Counted from the first letter of the stretch, positions 1 through 6,445 are shown. The stretch: DNA of 13,513 nucleotides from Actinomycetota bacterium (GCA_003140115.1 PLIQ01000223.1:585-14097); one strand, 5' to 3'. The notes: generated by a model from the sequence alone, not told the origin. A program made the numbers and translations.

Positions 1-169
1 ATACGGCATCAGCCGCATTGCGGCTAGCAGGAACTTCGGCCATGACTCCAGCCTCGGTCGACAACTCGCGTTCAAGGCGTTCAAGCAGCGCGGCGAATTG
101 CGGCTGATTGGCCTTCAGCAGCGTGCGCACGTAATTCATGTTTTCCTGCGCCCGGTCAGCGATAGCCAC
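1..169 (-). CDS. N-terminal part of an unrecognised protein (runs off the window)
   Basis: An open frame enters from the left edge and holds 56 codons beginning at GTG (169-167). A good ribosome binding site, GAAGGGAG, lies 6 bases upstream of that GTG. The product starts V/M-AIADRAQENMNYVRTLL and looks helical and charged, with a run of Leu/Glu/Arg (LLERLERELS) that could be a short coiled coil. No family is recognised. Codon choice is less GC-biased than in the neighbours (GCT, GAA, AAT, CTT and CCT are frequent), which could mean a laterally acquired or weakly expressed gene. Only the N-terminus is visible, so no function is proposed. It lies in the same direction as the lipoprotein gene upstream of it, with 176 bases between them. 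Confidence 0.5.
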   Translation of the reverse strand, partial: MAIADRAQENMNYVRTLLKANQPQFAALLERLERELSTEAGVMAEVPASRNAADAV

Positions 170-345
170 GAGCCGCTCCCTTCGATTTTCGGTCGTTCCC
201 TACTGCGCCGCGCTGCTTGTCCTTCACCATCGCGCATCGGCATGGCACTGTCGTCCCGGCAGGCACCCGGTCTTGCTATCTGCTAGCGGTAATACGTAAC
301 CGGCGGGCAGCGGCCACCGGGTGGTCACCGGCTTCACCGCGGCGG
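170..345. other. Intergenic spacer downstream of the lipoprotein gene
   Basis: This 176-base spacer separates the lipoprotein stop from the start of the left-edge gene. It holds the ribosome binding site of that gene near its left end. No convincing hairpin with a T-tract, no RNA gene and no coding frame of its own were seen. Plus-strand open frames here are antisense shadows. Confidence 0.5.
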
Positions 346-1095
346 CTAGTCGTCGGCACCGATGACCTGGAAGTCCTGGTTGACGAAGATGTGGTGGGGC
401 CAGTTGACGCCGATGTTGTGCACCTCGTAATCGCCGTTGCCCAGTTCCACGACACGGTCCACGATGCCGCCCGGGTAGGCGGCCAGCGCCGCTTCGGTCG
501 CCTTGGCCGCGGTGGTCCCGCTGGCGAGCGTCCCCGACCCTTGGGTGTAGTCCGAGGGGATCGTGCCGACCTTCTCGGTGGAGCCCTGCGTGCCCTGGGT
601 GTAGCCGATCGTCTTTCCGCCCGGGTTCGATCCGCTGGTGGCGGGCGGCTGCACGATGATCTGGGTAGCGGTGATGGTCGTGTTGTCGGTGGCGCCCAGC
701 ACCAGGACGGGTTCACCGGTGGTGACGGCGGCGGACGTGGCCGTGCTCGTGCCCTTTTCATAGGTGGTGGAGGAGGCCTCCTTGACCGTCACCTTCTCGC
801 CGGTCGCGGTGGTCAGCGTGAACCCGGAGGAGGACACGCTGGTGATCGTGCCGACTGACCCGCCCGCGGCCGGGCCGGACCGGGCGTTGGAACCGCTGCC
901 AGATCCGAACCCACCGGCCGGGCTGCTGCTGGCGGTGGGCGCGGCCGAGGACGACGAGCTGCCGGCGGCGGGCGCGGCCGACGAGCCGTTGGTGCTGGCC
1001 GTGCTCGATGTGCTGCTGCCGCAGGCGGTCACCGTGGCGATCGCGACCGCCGCGGCTCCGGTCGCGATGACTTTGCTGCGTTTGCTGGAAAACAT
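346..1095 (-). CDS. Secreted lipoprotein with DUF5666-like and PepSY-like domains
   Basis: The 249-aa product starts with a lipoprotein signal: basic residues K5 R6 K8, a hydrophobic Ala/Val/Ile core, and the lipobox V-T-A-C with Cys25 as the predicted lipidation site. Residues 26-78 form a Ser/Ala/Gly-rich spacer typical of cell-surface lipoproteins. Residues 79-150 (VGTITSVSSSGFTLTT...) resemble a DUF5666-type small beta domain. After a second Gly/Thr-rich linker, residues 196-249 (KATEAALAAYPGG...DYEVH...DFQVIGADD) resemble the PepSY-like domain of actinobacterial secreted proteins. The ATG is preceded by AGGAG at good spacing. The likely location is the outer face of the membrane; the role is unknown, and protease inhibition or ligand binding is only suggested by PepSY relatives. 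It lies 305 bases downstream of the NDH-2 gene, probably with its own promoter. Confidence 0.85.
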   Translation of the reverse strand: MFSSKRSKVIATGAAAVAIATVTACGSSTSSTASTNGSSAAPAAGSSSSSAAPTASSSPAGGFGSGSGSNARSGPAAGGSVGTITSVSSSGFTLTTATGEKVTVKEASSTTYEKGTSTATSAAVTTGEPVLVLGATDNTTITATQIIVQPPATSGSNPGGKTIGYTQGTQGSTEKVGTIPSDYTQGSGTLASGTTAAKATEAALAAYPGGIVDRVVELGNGDYEVHNIGVNWPHHIFVNQDFQVIGADD

Positions 1096-1400
1096 GCGCC
1101 TAACTCCTGTCGTCGAGAATCCTTGATCTCAGGTATCGCAGGCCGGGCCGGAAATGCCTTGGAAAAGGCCCGAAAGGTGCGTGTAAGGTTGTGCAGCGCG
1201 GGCTGACCGCAAGAAATTCGCAACCTTTCCGCAAGGGTATGCCAAGGCATTCGGAAATGGCCGCCGAAAGTATTGCGGCTATCGGGTACCGGATAATTCC
1301 CGCTGGCCGGTAGAGATAATTGCGCCTGAGGCAAATCTCCACGGTGCCGGGTCGGTAACGGTAACGGCCCGGGTCCTGGCGTTGCCCGGGTGACGCTGCG
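1096..1400. other. Intergenic region with nested inverted repeats, upstream of the lipoprotein gene
   Basis: The 305 bases between NDH-2 and the lipoprotein gene are visibly less GC-rich than the genes. No coding frame here looks real. The right end holds a CCCGGG...CCCGGG repeat (hairpin of 6 GC pairs, 11-base loop) and the perfect palindrome TGACGCTGCGTCA (1391-1403), which overlaps the NDH-2 stop codon. The part nearer the lipoprotein start holds the nested inverted repeats listed separately at 1153-1251. A -10/-35 pair could not be placed with confidence. Confidence 0.5.
1153..1251 (-). promoter_or_regulatory. Nested inverted repeats in the leader of the lipoprotein gene
   Basis: Two exact inverted repeats are nested. 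The outer arms are AATGCCTTGG (1153-1162) and CCAAGGCATT (1242-1251). The inner arms are AAGGTTG (1185-1191) and CAACCTT (1221-1227). On the minus strand a small GCGG...CCGC hairpin can form inside the inner pair. The element ends 57 bases before the lipoprotein ATG. If transcribed it could fold as a multi-stem leader RNA; alternatively the arms are protein-binding sites. No known riboswitch class was recognised. Confidence 0.35.
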
Positions 1401-1403
1401 TCA
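1391..1403. repeat. 13-bp palindrome at the NDH-2 stop codon
   Basis: TGACGCTGCGTCA is a perfect inverted repeat (TGACGC / GCGTCA, one central T). It includes the stop codon of the NDH-2 gene. With a one-base centre it suits a protein-binding site better than an RNA hairpin, but it may be chance. Confidence 0.3.
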
Positions 1404-2702
1404 GGCGCGTGGCTTGCTCGGGTCGAGGGGCACGGACTTGGAGTCGATCAGGCTGAATGAGGTGGCTTCCGGCGGCGTGACGGCGTTCAGCGACCAGTCG
1501 GTCAGGACGCGCATCCGGTTTCCGGCCATGGCAGACAGGTGATAGACCCGGGTGACGGCGTTCGCCGGCGGCCCGGACAGCGGGATATTCAGCGGGTTGG
1601 CGGCGGCCGCCGTTCCGCCCAGGTCGACCAGGAAGCCCAGATCGTGGTGCTTGTAAGGCTCCGCCTTCCCGGTGCCGAGGGAGGCCGCGACGTTCCGAGC
1701 GACCAACTTGCCCTGCCGCTGGGCGTGCTGGGCGGTCATGCCGCAAATCTGGCCCGGCCGGGTCAGGTCGGGTACGGCGGCGCAGTCCCCGCACGCGTAG
1801 ATATCAGGTGCGCCGGGCACGGTCATGAACTCATCGACCACCAGGCGCCCGCGGTTGGTGTCCAGGTTCAGGTCGCTCACCAGCGGGTCGGCGCGGACCC
1901 CGACGCACCAGATCAGCGAGCGTGTTGCCACCTTCTCCCCGGTGGACAGCTGCACCTGCCCGTCCAGCGCTTCGGCGACCGACTGCCCGGTGCGCACCTC
2001 GACGCCGCGCCGCCGCAGCACCCGGTCGGCGGTCTTGGACAGTCGCGGATCGAGTTCGGGCAGCAGCCGCGGGGCGGTGTCCAGCAACAGCCAGCGGATC
2101 TGCTGGCCGGCCAGGCCAGGCAGGGTCTTGGCCAGCCGGGTGGTCATCAGCTGGCCCTGCGCCGTGACCTCGGTGCCGGTGTAACCCGCGCCGACCACGA
2201 CGAAGGTACAGCGCGCCTGCCGTTCGGCGGGGTCAGTAGCGACGGCGGCCAGTTCGAGCTGGCGGGTGATGTTGTCACGCAGGTAGAGCGCCTCGGCGAT
2301 ATCACGGAACCCGTGCGCGTAGTCGGCGATGCCGGGGATGGGCAGCAGCTTGTTCACGCTGCCTACGGTCAGGATGAGCCGGTCGTAGCTCACCTGGCCC
2401 GCCGCGCCCTCCGGCCCGGCCCAGCTCACAATCTTCTGCTTGGCGTCAACTTCCTGCATCGTGCCGAGCACGAACCTGGCCCGGCGTAGCCGGCGGGGCA
2501 GCCCGACGCAGATGTGCCGCGGGTCGACCAGCCCGCTGCCGACCTGAGGCATCAGCGGCAGGTACAGGAAGTAGTCAGTCGAATTGATCACCACGATCTC
2601 GGTCGTGGCACCGACCAGCCGCAGCAGCTCCCGCGCGGCGTTAAAGCCGGCGAAACCCGCCCCCACGATGACGACGCGATGTGCTTTCGACCGGTCCGGC
2701 AT
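1401..2702 (-). CDS. ndh: Type II NADH dehydrogenase (NDH-2)
   Basis: The 433-aa product is a single-subunit, non-proton-pumping NADH:quinone oxidoreductase, a peripheral membrane flavoprotein feeding electrons into the (mena)quinone pool. An N-terminal FAD-binding Rossmann motif VIVGAGFAGF is at residues 11-20 and a second dinucleotide (NADH) motif VVVGAGYTGTE at 168-178. The second FAD signature IYACGDCAAV is at 301-310. The TAQHAQRQG segment (323-331) matches the AQHAxxQG stretch conserved near the flavin and quinone site of NDH-2 enzymes. Length is normal for the family. The ATG is preceded by GGAGGCG. The C-terminus (from about 345) is amphipathic, as expected for membrane attachment, with no clear transmembrane helix. 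It follows the aldo-keto reductase gene in the same direction after 129 bases, so co-transcription is possible but not certain. Confidence 0.92.
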   Translation of the reverse strand: MPDRSKAHRVVIVGAGFAGFNAARELLRLVGATTEIVVINSTDYFLYLPLMPQVGSGLVDPRHICVGLPRRLRRARFVLGTMQEVDAKQKIVSWAGPEGAAGQVSYDRLILTVGSVNKLLPIPGIADYAHGFRDIAEALYLRDNITRQLELAAVATDPAERQARCTFVVVGAGYTGTEVTAQGQLMTTRLAKTLPGLAGQQIRWLLLDTAPRLLPELDPRLSKTADRVLRRRGVEVRTGQSVAEALDGQVQLSTGEKVATRSLIWCVGVRADPLVSDLNLDTNRGRLVVDEFMTVPGAPDIYACGDCAAVPDLTRPGQICGMTAQHAQRQGKLVARNVAASLGTGKAEPYKHHDLGFLVDLGGTAAAANPLNIPLSGPPANAVTRVYHLSAMAGNRMRVLTDWSLNAVTPPEATSFSLIDSKSVPLDPSKPRA

Positions 2703-2750
2703 GTCGGTTCGCCTCCGCTGGTGGTGTCACTCCCGTGGGAGCGTGCCTGA

Positions 2751-2778
2751 CGGCAGGTTCACGTCAATTGTCCTGCCG
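2751..2778. promoter_or_regulatory. Inverted repeat upstream of NDH-2
   Basis: CGGCAGG (2751-2757) and CCTGCCG (2772-2778) are exact inverted repeats with a 14-base spacer, lying about 50 bases upstream of the NDH-2 start in the 129-base gap after the aldo-keto reductase gene. A TTGACG hexamer on the minus strand lies between the arms and could be a -35 box, although no good -10 box follows. It could be an operator or a weak hairpin. Confidence 0.3.
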
Positions 2779-2831
2779 GGCAAGGCTGCGTTCGCATCTG
2801 CCCCCGCACAACTCCAACTGGCCAGCCGAGG

Positions 2832-3692
2832 CTAGCGGGTGATGGGAAAGCGGCGGGCCAGGTCGGCACGGGCGGCGGCGTCGAGCCGGACGTCGGCGGC
2901 GGCCAGGTCCTCGGCGAGGTGGGCGCGGGTGCGGGTGCGGGTGCCCGGGATGAGCAGGATGTTCGGGGCGAGATCCAGCAGCCAGGCGAGCGCGACCTGC
3001 ACCGGCGTCGCGCCGAGCCGTGCGGCCACGGCGGCCAGCACGGGGTCGGCGAGCAGCCGGCGCCGCTCCTCGCCGGGCAAGCCCAGCGGGCAGAAGGGCA
3101 CGAACGCGATGTCCCGCGCCTCGCACTCGGTGAGGACGTCCCGGGACCGCTGGTCGGCCAGGTTGAACAGGTTCTGCACGCAGACGATCTCCGTCTGGGC
3201 GGTCGCCCGCAGCAGGTGCCGCCGGGAGATGTTGCTGAGCCCGACGCCGTCGATCAGCCCTTCCTCCCGGGCCCGGGCCAGCGCCGCGAGCTGGGCGTCG
3301 AACCCCTGGCCCGGCGGCTCGGACGGGTCCATCATGCGCAGGTTCACGGCCGCCAGCCGGCCGGCGGCGAGCGTGACGAGGTTGCCCTCGATGCCCTCGC
3401 GCAGCTCGGCGCCGCCCCGGCCGGCCACCTTGCTCACGATCGCCAGTCCGTCTGGGTAGGGATACAGCGCCTCGCGGATGAGCTCGTTCACCGTGCCCGC
3501 CCCGTAGAACTGCGCGGTGTCGATGTGGTCTACTCCGGCCGCGACGGCCGCGCGCAGCACCTGCAGCGCCTCATCGCGATCGCGCGATCGCGGCCCGAAA
3601 AACCCGTCGCCGGCGAGCTGCATCGCCCCGTACCCGGCCCGGCGCACGCGCCACGGGCAGAGCGCAAAGGATCCGCCCAGAGGCTCAGGCAC
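2832..3692 (-). CDS. Aldo-keto reductase, YdbC-like
   Basis: NAD(P)H-dependent reductase with the TIM-barrel aldo-keto reductase fold, closest in my recollection to Escherichia coli YdbC. Shared landmarks are RRAGYGAMQLAG near the start, GVDHIDTAQFYG (catalytic Asp58 and Tyr63 in this numbering), IVSKV (Lys88), DGVGLSN, VCVQNLFNL and PNILLIPGTRTR. The usual catalytic His is replaced by Asn117 in AVNLRMM; YdbC also has VNLR here, so this is a subfamily trait and not damage. I prefer the GTG at 3692: it gives 286 aa, the length I recall for YdbC, and overlaps the upstream SDR stop as GTGCCTGA, suggesting translational coupling. An in-frame GTG at 3713 would add seven residues; neither has a clear ribosome binding site. 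The substrate is unknown; carbonyls such as pyridoxal or quinone-derived aldehydes are possible. Confidence 0.88.
   Translation of the reverse strand: MPEPLGGSFALCPWRVRRAGYGAMQLAGDGFFGPRSRDRDEALQVLRAAVAAGVDHIDTAQFYGAGTVNELIREALYPYPDGLAIVSKVAGRGGAELREGIEGNLVTLAAGRLAAVNLRMMDPSEPPGQGFDAQLAALARAREEGLIDGVGLSNISRRHLLRATAQTEIVCVQNLFNLADQRSRDVLTECEARDIAFVPFCPLGLPGEERRRLLADPVLAAVAARLGATPVQVALAWLLDLAPNILLIPGTRTRTRAHLAEDLAAADVRLDAAARADLARRFPITR
3575..3592. repeat. 18-bp perfect palindrome made of two GCGATCGC octamers
   Basis: CGCGATCGCGCGATCGCG is a perfect 18-bp palindrome inside the aldo-keto reductase gene, encoding the RSRDRD segment near the N-terminus. It contains two adjacent GCGATCGC octamers. 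The coding constraint of Arg/Asp repeats may explain it. Confidence 0.6.
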
Positions 3693-4365
3693 CGTAGGCG
3701 GGCATGACCGCACCGCTGACCGGCGCGGCAGCGTCGCTCACCAGGTAGACGATGATGTCGGCGACCGCCTCCGGCGGGACCGCGTGCGCCAGCAGCTCCG
3801 GCGTGAGGTACGGACGGTTCTTGGCGGTGTCGAGCAGCTGCGGCGCGACGGCGTTCACGCGGATCCCGAGCGGGCGCAGCTCCAGGTCGAGCACGCGGGT
3901 GAGGTGGGCCAGGGCCGCCTTGCTGATGGCATAGGTGGCCATCCCGGCGGTCGGCTCCAGGCCCGGACGGGCGGTCACGTGCACGATGGAGCCCGAACCG
4001 CGCTCGCGCAGGTAGGGAACCACCGCCTGGGTCAGCCAGAGCGCCGGGCCCACGTTGACCTCCATCATCAGCCGCAGGTCTTCGGGCGTCGCCGCGAGCG
4101 CATCGCCCAGGTGGTAGGTGCCGATGGTGTTCACCAGGATCTCGGGCGCGCCGACCTCGGCAGCGATCCGGTCCACGACGCTCCGGGCCGCGGCCGGGTC
4201 GGTCGGGTCGGCCGCCTCGCGCCTGATGGCGTCCGGCAGATCCTTCAGCCCCTCCTCGCTCCGGTCGACCCCGACCACGGTGAACCCGGCGGCCGCCAGC
4301 TTCTCCGCCGTCGCGCGGCCGAGCTCACCGCCCGCGCCGACCACGATCGCCACTCCCCCGCTCAT
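3685..4365 (-). CDS. Short-chain dehydrogenase/reductase (SDR), atypical active site
   Basis: The 226-aa product has the classical SDR Rossmann fold. VVGAGGELG (8-16) is the nucleotide-binding loop, Asp34 at the end of beta-2 suggests NAD preference, NTIG (79-82) stands for NNAG, Asn104 is the structural Asn, and YAISK (145-149) carries the catalytic Tyr and Lys. The position 13 residues before Tyr145, normally the catalytic Ser, is Ala132 (with Thr131 beside it, in VTARPG). Activity may therefore be altered, or Thr131 may substitute. ATG is preceded by GGAGGT at good spacing. The stop overlaps the aldo-keto reductase start, so the two reductases are probably made together. A 14-codon open frame upstream overlaps this start as ATGA. 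The substrate is unknown. Confidence 0.88.
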   Translation of the reverse strand: MSGGVAIVVGAGGELGRATAEKLAAAGFTVVGVDRSEEGLKDLPDAIRREAADPTDPAAARSVVDRIAAEVGAPEILVNTIGTYHLGDALAATPEDLRLMMEVNVGPALWLTQAVVPYLRERGSGSIVHVTARPGLEPTAGMATYAISKAALAHLTRVLDLELRPLGIRVNAVAPQLLDTAKNRPYLTPELLAHAVPPEAVADIIVYLVSDAAAPVSGAVMPAYGA

Positions 4366-4406
4366 GCCGCCACCTCCGTGGGAACCGCGCGGAAAACGAA
4401 CGTCAT
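4362..4406 (-). CDS. Possible 14-aa leader peptide coupled to the SDR gene
   Basis: MTFVFRAVPTEVAA is encoded directly upstream of the SDR. Its ATG has a strong GGAGGGAGAG ribosome binding site, and its TGA overlaps the SDR start as ATGA, the usual arrangement for translational coupling. It could be a leader peptide, or the start of a lost gene joined to the SDR by deletion. It contains no amino-acid run of the kind used for attenuation. Confidence 0.35.
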   Translation of the reverse strand: MTFVFRAVPTEVAA

Positions 4407-4567
4407 GGCTCTCTCCCTCCGGACGACGAGCGGACCTGGTCGGTACGCGTGGGTCCAGACTCCCGGCCGGGTAGGTGAGAGGTCGTCACCGGATTCTGGT
4501 GATCTGCCGACGATCTACGGTGGGTTCGAGCTCAGGCCGGGATGGGACAGTGTGGGACGCTGGGGTT

Positions 4568-4825
4568 TTACTCTTCTGGTCTCGGCGTCAGGACTTCGAG
4601 TTCGGCATCTTCCTCATGTATGACCCTGGTGCTATTCGCTACCGGGGTCATATCCTCGTTCATCTCCGTTACCCGGAACGCAATATTCGCTGCCGAGTAT
4701 TCTTGCAGGCGGATTGGTTCCGGTGGGGTATCCACGGTGTAGTAACGGCCATCTGACCCTTTGAAAACGTCACCTACCCGTAGATCTGTCGCGATCACTG
4801 GCACGGTGGATATATTTTCGGTCAC
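4568..4825 (-). CDS. Hypothetical 85-aa beta-rich protein
   Basis: The frame starts at GTG 4825, with GAGGGA about 5 bases upstream, and gives 85 residues. The N-terminal half (VIATDLRVGDVFKGSDGRYYTVD) resembles small actinobacterial proteins with an L-R-V-G-D start to a beta barrel; the C-terminus is acidic (EEDAELEVLTPRPEE). There is no signal peptide or membrane segment. The DNA is clearly less GC-rich than the neighbours (for example the ATATATCC stretch near the start), suggesting a different origin or weak codon selection. It begins only 15 bases after the LuxR-type gene stop and is probably co-transcribed with it. No function is proposed. Confidence 0.65.
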   Translation of the reverse strand: MTENISTVPVIATDLRVGDVFKGSDGRYYTVDTPPEPIRLQEYSAANIAFRVTEMNEDMTPVANSTRVIHEEDAELEVLTPRPEE

Positions 4826-4840
4826 TGCTTCCCTCGCTCC

Positions 4841-5386
4841 CTAGCGGCTATCCGGCGTCGAGAGTGGATGATAGCCGGGGGTCGCTGAGAGGATGAGGCT
4901 GAGGTGTCTGTCGTTGCCACCGGGACCCCCGGCCGTGCGGCGAAAGGCGGGTGCGAGCAGGCCGAGGGCGCGGGCCTCCTCCACGGCCTGGGTCCGGCTG
5001 CGGGCGCCGAGCTTGGCGTACAGGTGCCGCTGGTGCGTCTTGACCGTGTTCACCGACAGGTACAGCTCGTCGGCGATCTCCCGCGCGGACAGGTTAGTCG
5101 GCAGGTATTGCAGCACCCGGGTCTCGCCCTGGGTCAGGGCCACGCGGCGGCGTCCCGCGAAGGTCAGGGGGCGCCCGGCGCCGGCCGGTTCGCCGAGCGC
5201 GCCGCGAGCGATGGCCCCTAGCAAGAACGCGGCCATCACCCAGACCCGCTCGGCCCCCAGCACGTCGGGGACCGGCATCAGCGCGGCCGACGCCGACCGG
5301 TCCGTACGGGCCGTACGGGCCGACGGCTTACCGTTGGCGTGTGCTCTCGGGGAGGAGCCGGTGATCATCGCGGCCGGGCTCGCCAT
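4841..5386 (-). CDS. LuxR-family regulator C-terminal region (probably an internally deleted MalT/LAL-type remnant)
   Basis: In the 181-aa reading, residues 85-146 are a LuxR-type DNA-binding domain: LTQGETRVLQYLPTNLSA, then REIADELYLSVNTVKTHQRH with the recognition helix, then LYAKLGARSRTQAVEEARAL. Residues 47-73 (RVWVMAAFLLGAIARGALG and following) match the last helical repeat region of large MalT/LAL regulators, which normally continues for tens of residues before the HTH. Here only a few residues separate them, and the ATPase domain and most helical repeats are absent. The first 45 residues look like random high-GC sequence. The C-terminal tail beyond LLAP (about 34 aa) is also not usual. 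I chose ATG 5386 because AGGA lies 6 bases upstream; GTG 5443 would overlap the divergent gene. It could still bind DNA, but is more likely a decaying remnant. Confidence 0.6.
   Translation of the reverse strand: MASPAAMITGSSPRAHANGKPSARTARTDRSASAALMPVPDVLGAERVWVMAAFLLGAIARGALGEPAGAGRPLTFAGRRRVALTQGETRVLQYLPTNLSAREIADELYLSVNTVKTHQRHLYAKLGARSRTQAVEEARALGLLAPAFRRTAGGPGGNDRHLSLILSATPGYHPLSTPDSR
5302..5319. repeat. Tandem 9-bp repeat CCGTACGGG x2
   Basis: Two exact head-to-tail copies of CCGTACGGG, each containing the palindrome CCGTACGG, lie in the poorly conserved N-terminal part of the LuxR-type gene, where they encode part of an Ala-Arg-Thr repeat. They may be a small slippage product. Confidence 0.6.
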
Positions 5387-5412
5387 CTTGATTCCTTCCG
5401 CCGGGTTGGTCC

Positions 5413-5772
5413 TTGTCAACGGAGAAGCAAAAAGAGGCGGCACGGCGCAACATCGAGAAGGCTCGTGAGGTCGAGAGCGAGCGTGCTCACGGAGAAGACA
5501 TTCCGCGCAGTACGGAGGGCCTGAGCACGGCGGAAAAGGATCGCCTGCCGGTCGCGGAGTTCGCCTTTCCCTCCGAACGCAAAGAACCCCTCACCGATGC
5601 GGCGCACGTGCGGAACGCGATAGCGCGCTTCGACCAGGTGGAAGGGGTTACCGACGAGGAGCGGGACCGAGCCTGGGAGCGGATCCGGGCCGCGGCCAGC
5701 AGGTACGACGTCCACATCTCGGAGAATGACTGGCGCGACCTGTTCGTGGGGGGAAAAGAAAGAAAGCAATGA
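5413..5772 (+). CDS. Small conserved hypothetical protein (possibly DUF6582-type)
   Basis: The 119-aa product from TTG 5413 starts STEKQKEAARRNIEKAREVE. Its C-terminal half (AFPSERKEPLTDAAHVRNA, FDQVEGVTDEERDRAWERI, YDVHISENDWRDLF) matches a small actinobacterial/phage-associated family that I believe is DUF6582, recalled by pattern and not searched. It is charged and helical with no signal or membrane segment. TTG is chosen because the N-terminal KQKEAARRNI stretch is typical of the family; there is no clear ribosome binding site, and the divergent LuxR-type start is only 26 bases away, which leaves little room for two promoters. Function is unknown. Confidence 0.75.
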   Translation: MSTEKQKEAARRNIEKAREVESERAHGEDIPRSTEGLSTAEKDRLPVAEFAFPSERKEPLTDAAHVRNAIARFDQVEGVTDEERDRAWERIRAAASRYDVHISENDWRDLFVGGKERKQ

Positions 5773-5853
5773 GGTTTTTCACGCTCGAGGTGTAACGCGC
5801 CCAGGCATGCCGGGCAAGCACCACGGCCGTTCCGAAGAAAAGGGAATCCCACC

Positions 5854-5901
5854 ATGCTCGAATCGCTCAGCACGCCGCTGATCCCGCGGATGCTGGCGTG
5901 A
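5854..5901 (+). CDS. Possible 15-aa leader peptide coupled to the broken FUSC gene
   Basis: MLESLSTPLIPRMLA follows an AAAAGGGAA ribosome binding site at good spacing. Its stop TGA overlaps the GTG start at 5898 (GTGA). The downstream GTG has no ribosome binding site of its own, so translation would depend on this short frame. It resembles the arrangement at 4362-4406. It may instead be the truncated start of another gene. Confidence 0.35.
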   Translation: MLESLSTPLIPRMLA

Positions 5902-6445
5902 GGACGGCGGCCAGAGTGCGCCGGCCGCCGCGGGTCCCGCAGTGGCTCACCGAGCTCGCCCAGTCGAGTAGTGGCCCGGTGCCGTGGGCCCAGATGGGCC
6001 ACGCCGTGCTGGCGATCGCCGTGCCGATGGCCGTCGGCCTGGCCTCCGGGCACCTAGCCCCCGGGGTACTCGCGGGGGTGGGCGGGCTGATCGGCACGAC
6101 GGCCGACCGGGCCGGTCCCTACCTGATGAGGGTGCGGCGGATCGCGCAGCCGGTACCGTGATCGGCGCGAGCGTCGGCGCCCTGATCCTGGCCTCCCGGC
6201 CGCCGGGACCGCTCCTGGTGATATGGCTGGCGCTGTTCGCGCTGGCGCTGCCCTACGGGCAGAGCCGTAACTACGGCCTGTTCACCGTCTTCTTCGCCCC
6301 GCTGGTCGTGTTGCTCATCGACCTGCTCGCCAATGACGGCTGGCATCTGGCCCAGGACAGGCTGATCGACGCGCTGCTCGGCTGCGGCATCGCGCTGCTC
6401 ATCGGCTACGCGCCGTGGCCATCGAGCTGGCATGGCAGCTGGCGT
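5898..6445 (+). pseudogene. Broken FUSC / aromatic-acid-exporter-type membrane protein gene
   Basis: The first frame (5898 to about 6153) gives the usual FUSC-type start: PVPWAQMGHAVLAIAVPMAV, then a Gly-rich second segment GVLAGVGGLIGTTADRAGPY and LMRVRRI. That frame stops at 6161. From about 6152 the next frame gives GTVIGASVGALILASRPPGP, then LLVIWLALFALALPYGQSRN and LVVLLIDLLANDGWHLAQDR and LIDALLGCGIALLIGYAPWP, which is the second, C-terminal FUSC_2-like bundle of the same family. Several hundred residues that normally separate the halves are missing and the frame changes at the joint. The tail is also cut after WPSSW. Relatives are inner-membrane exporters of aromatic acids or similar compounds; this copy cannot make a normal protein. 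Confidence 0.75.

Noticed and set aside
217..858. Long plus-strand open frame over the lipoprotein gene
   Set aside because: It is antisense to a lipoprotein gene with clear signal peptide and ribosome binding site, and its product is Gly/Arg-rich with no family resemblance.
1096..1400. Known riboswitch in the lipoprotein leader
   Set aside because: I compared the leader by eye with the c-di-AMP and M-box patterns I remember, and neither fits; the repeats are reported as unknown.
1539..2489. 316-codon plus-strand open frame opposite NDH-2
   Set aside because: The NDH-2 reading has all family motifs; the antisense frame is open only because of the high GC content.
2919..4623. Long plus-strand open frames opposite the aldo-keto reductase and SDR
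   Set aside because: They are shadows of two well-recognised enzymes and have low-complexity Arg/Gly/Ala products.
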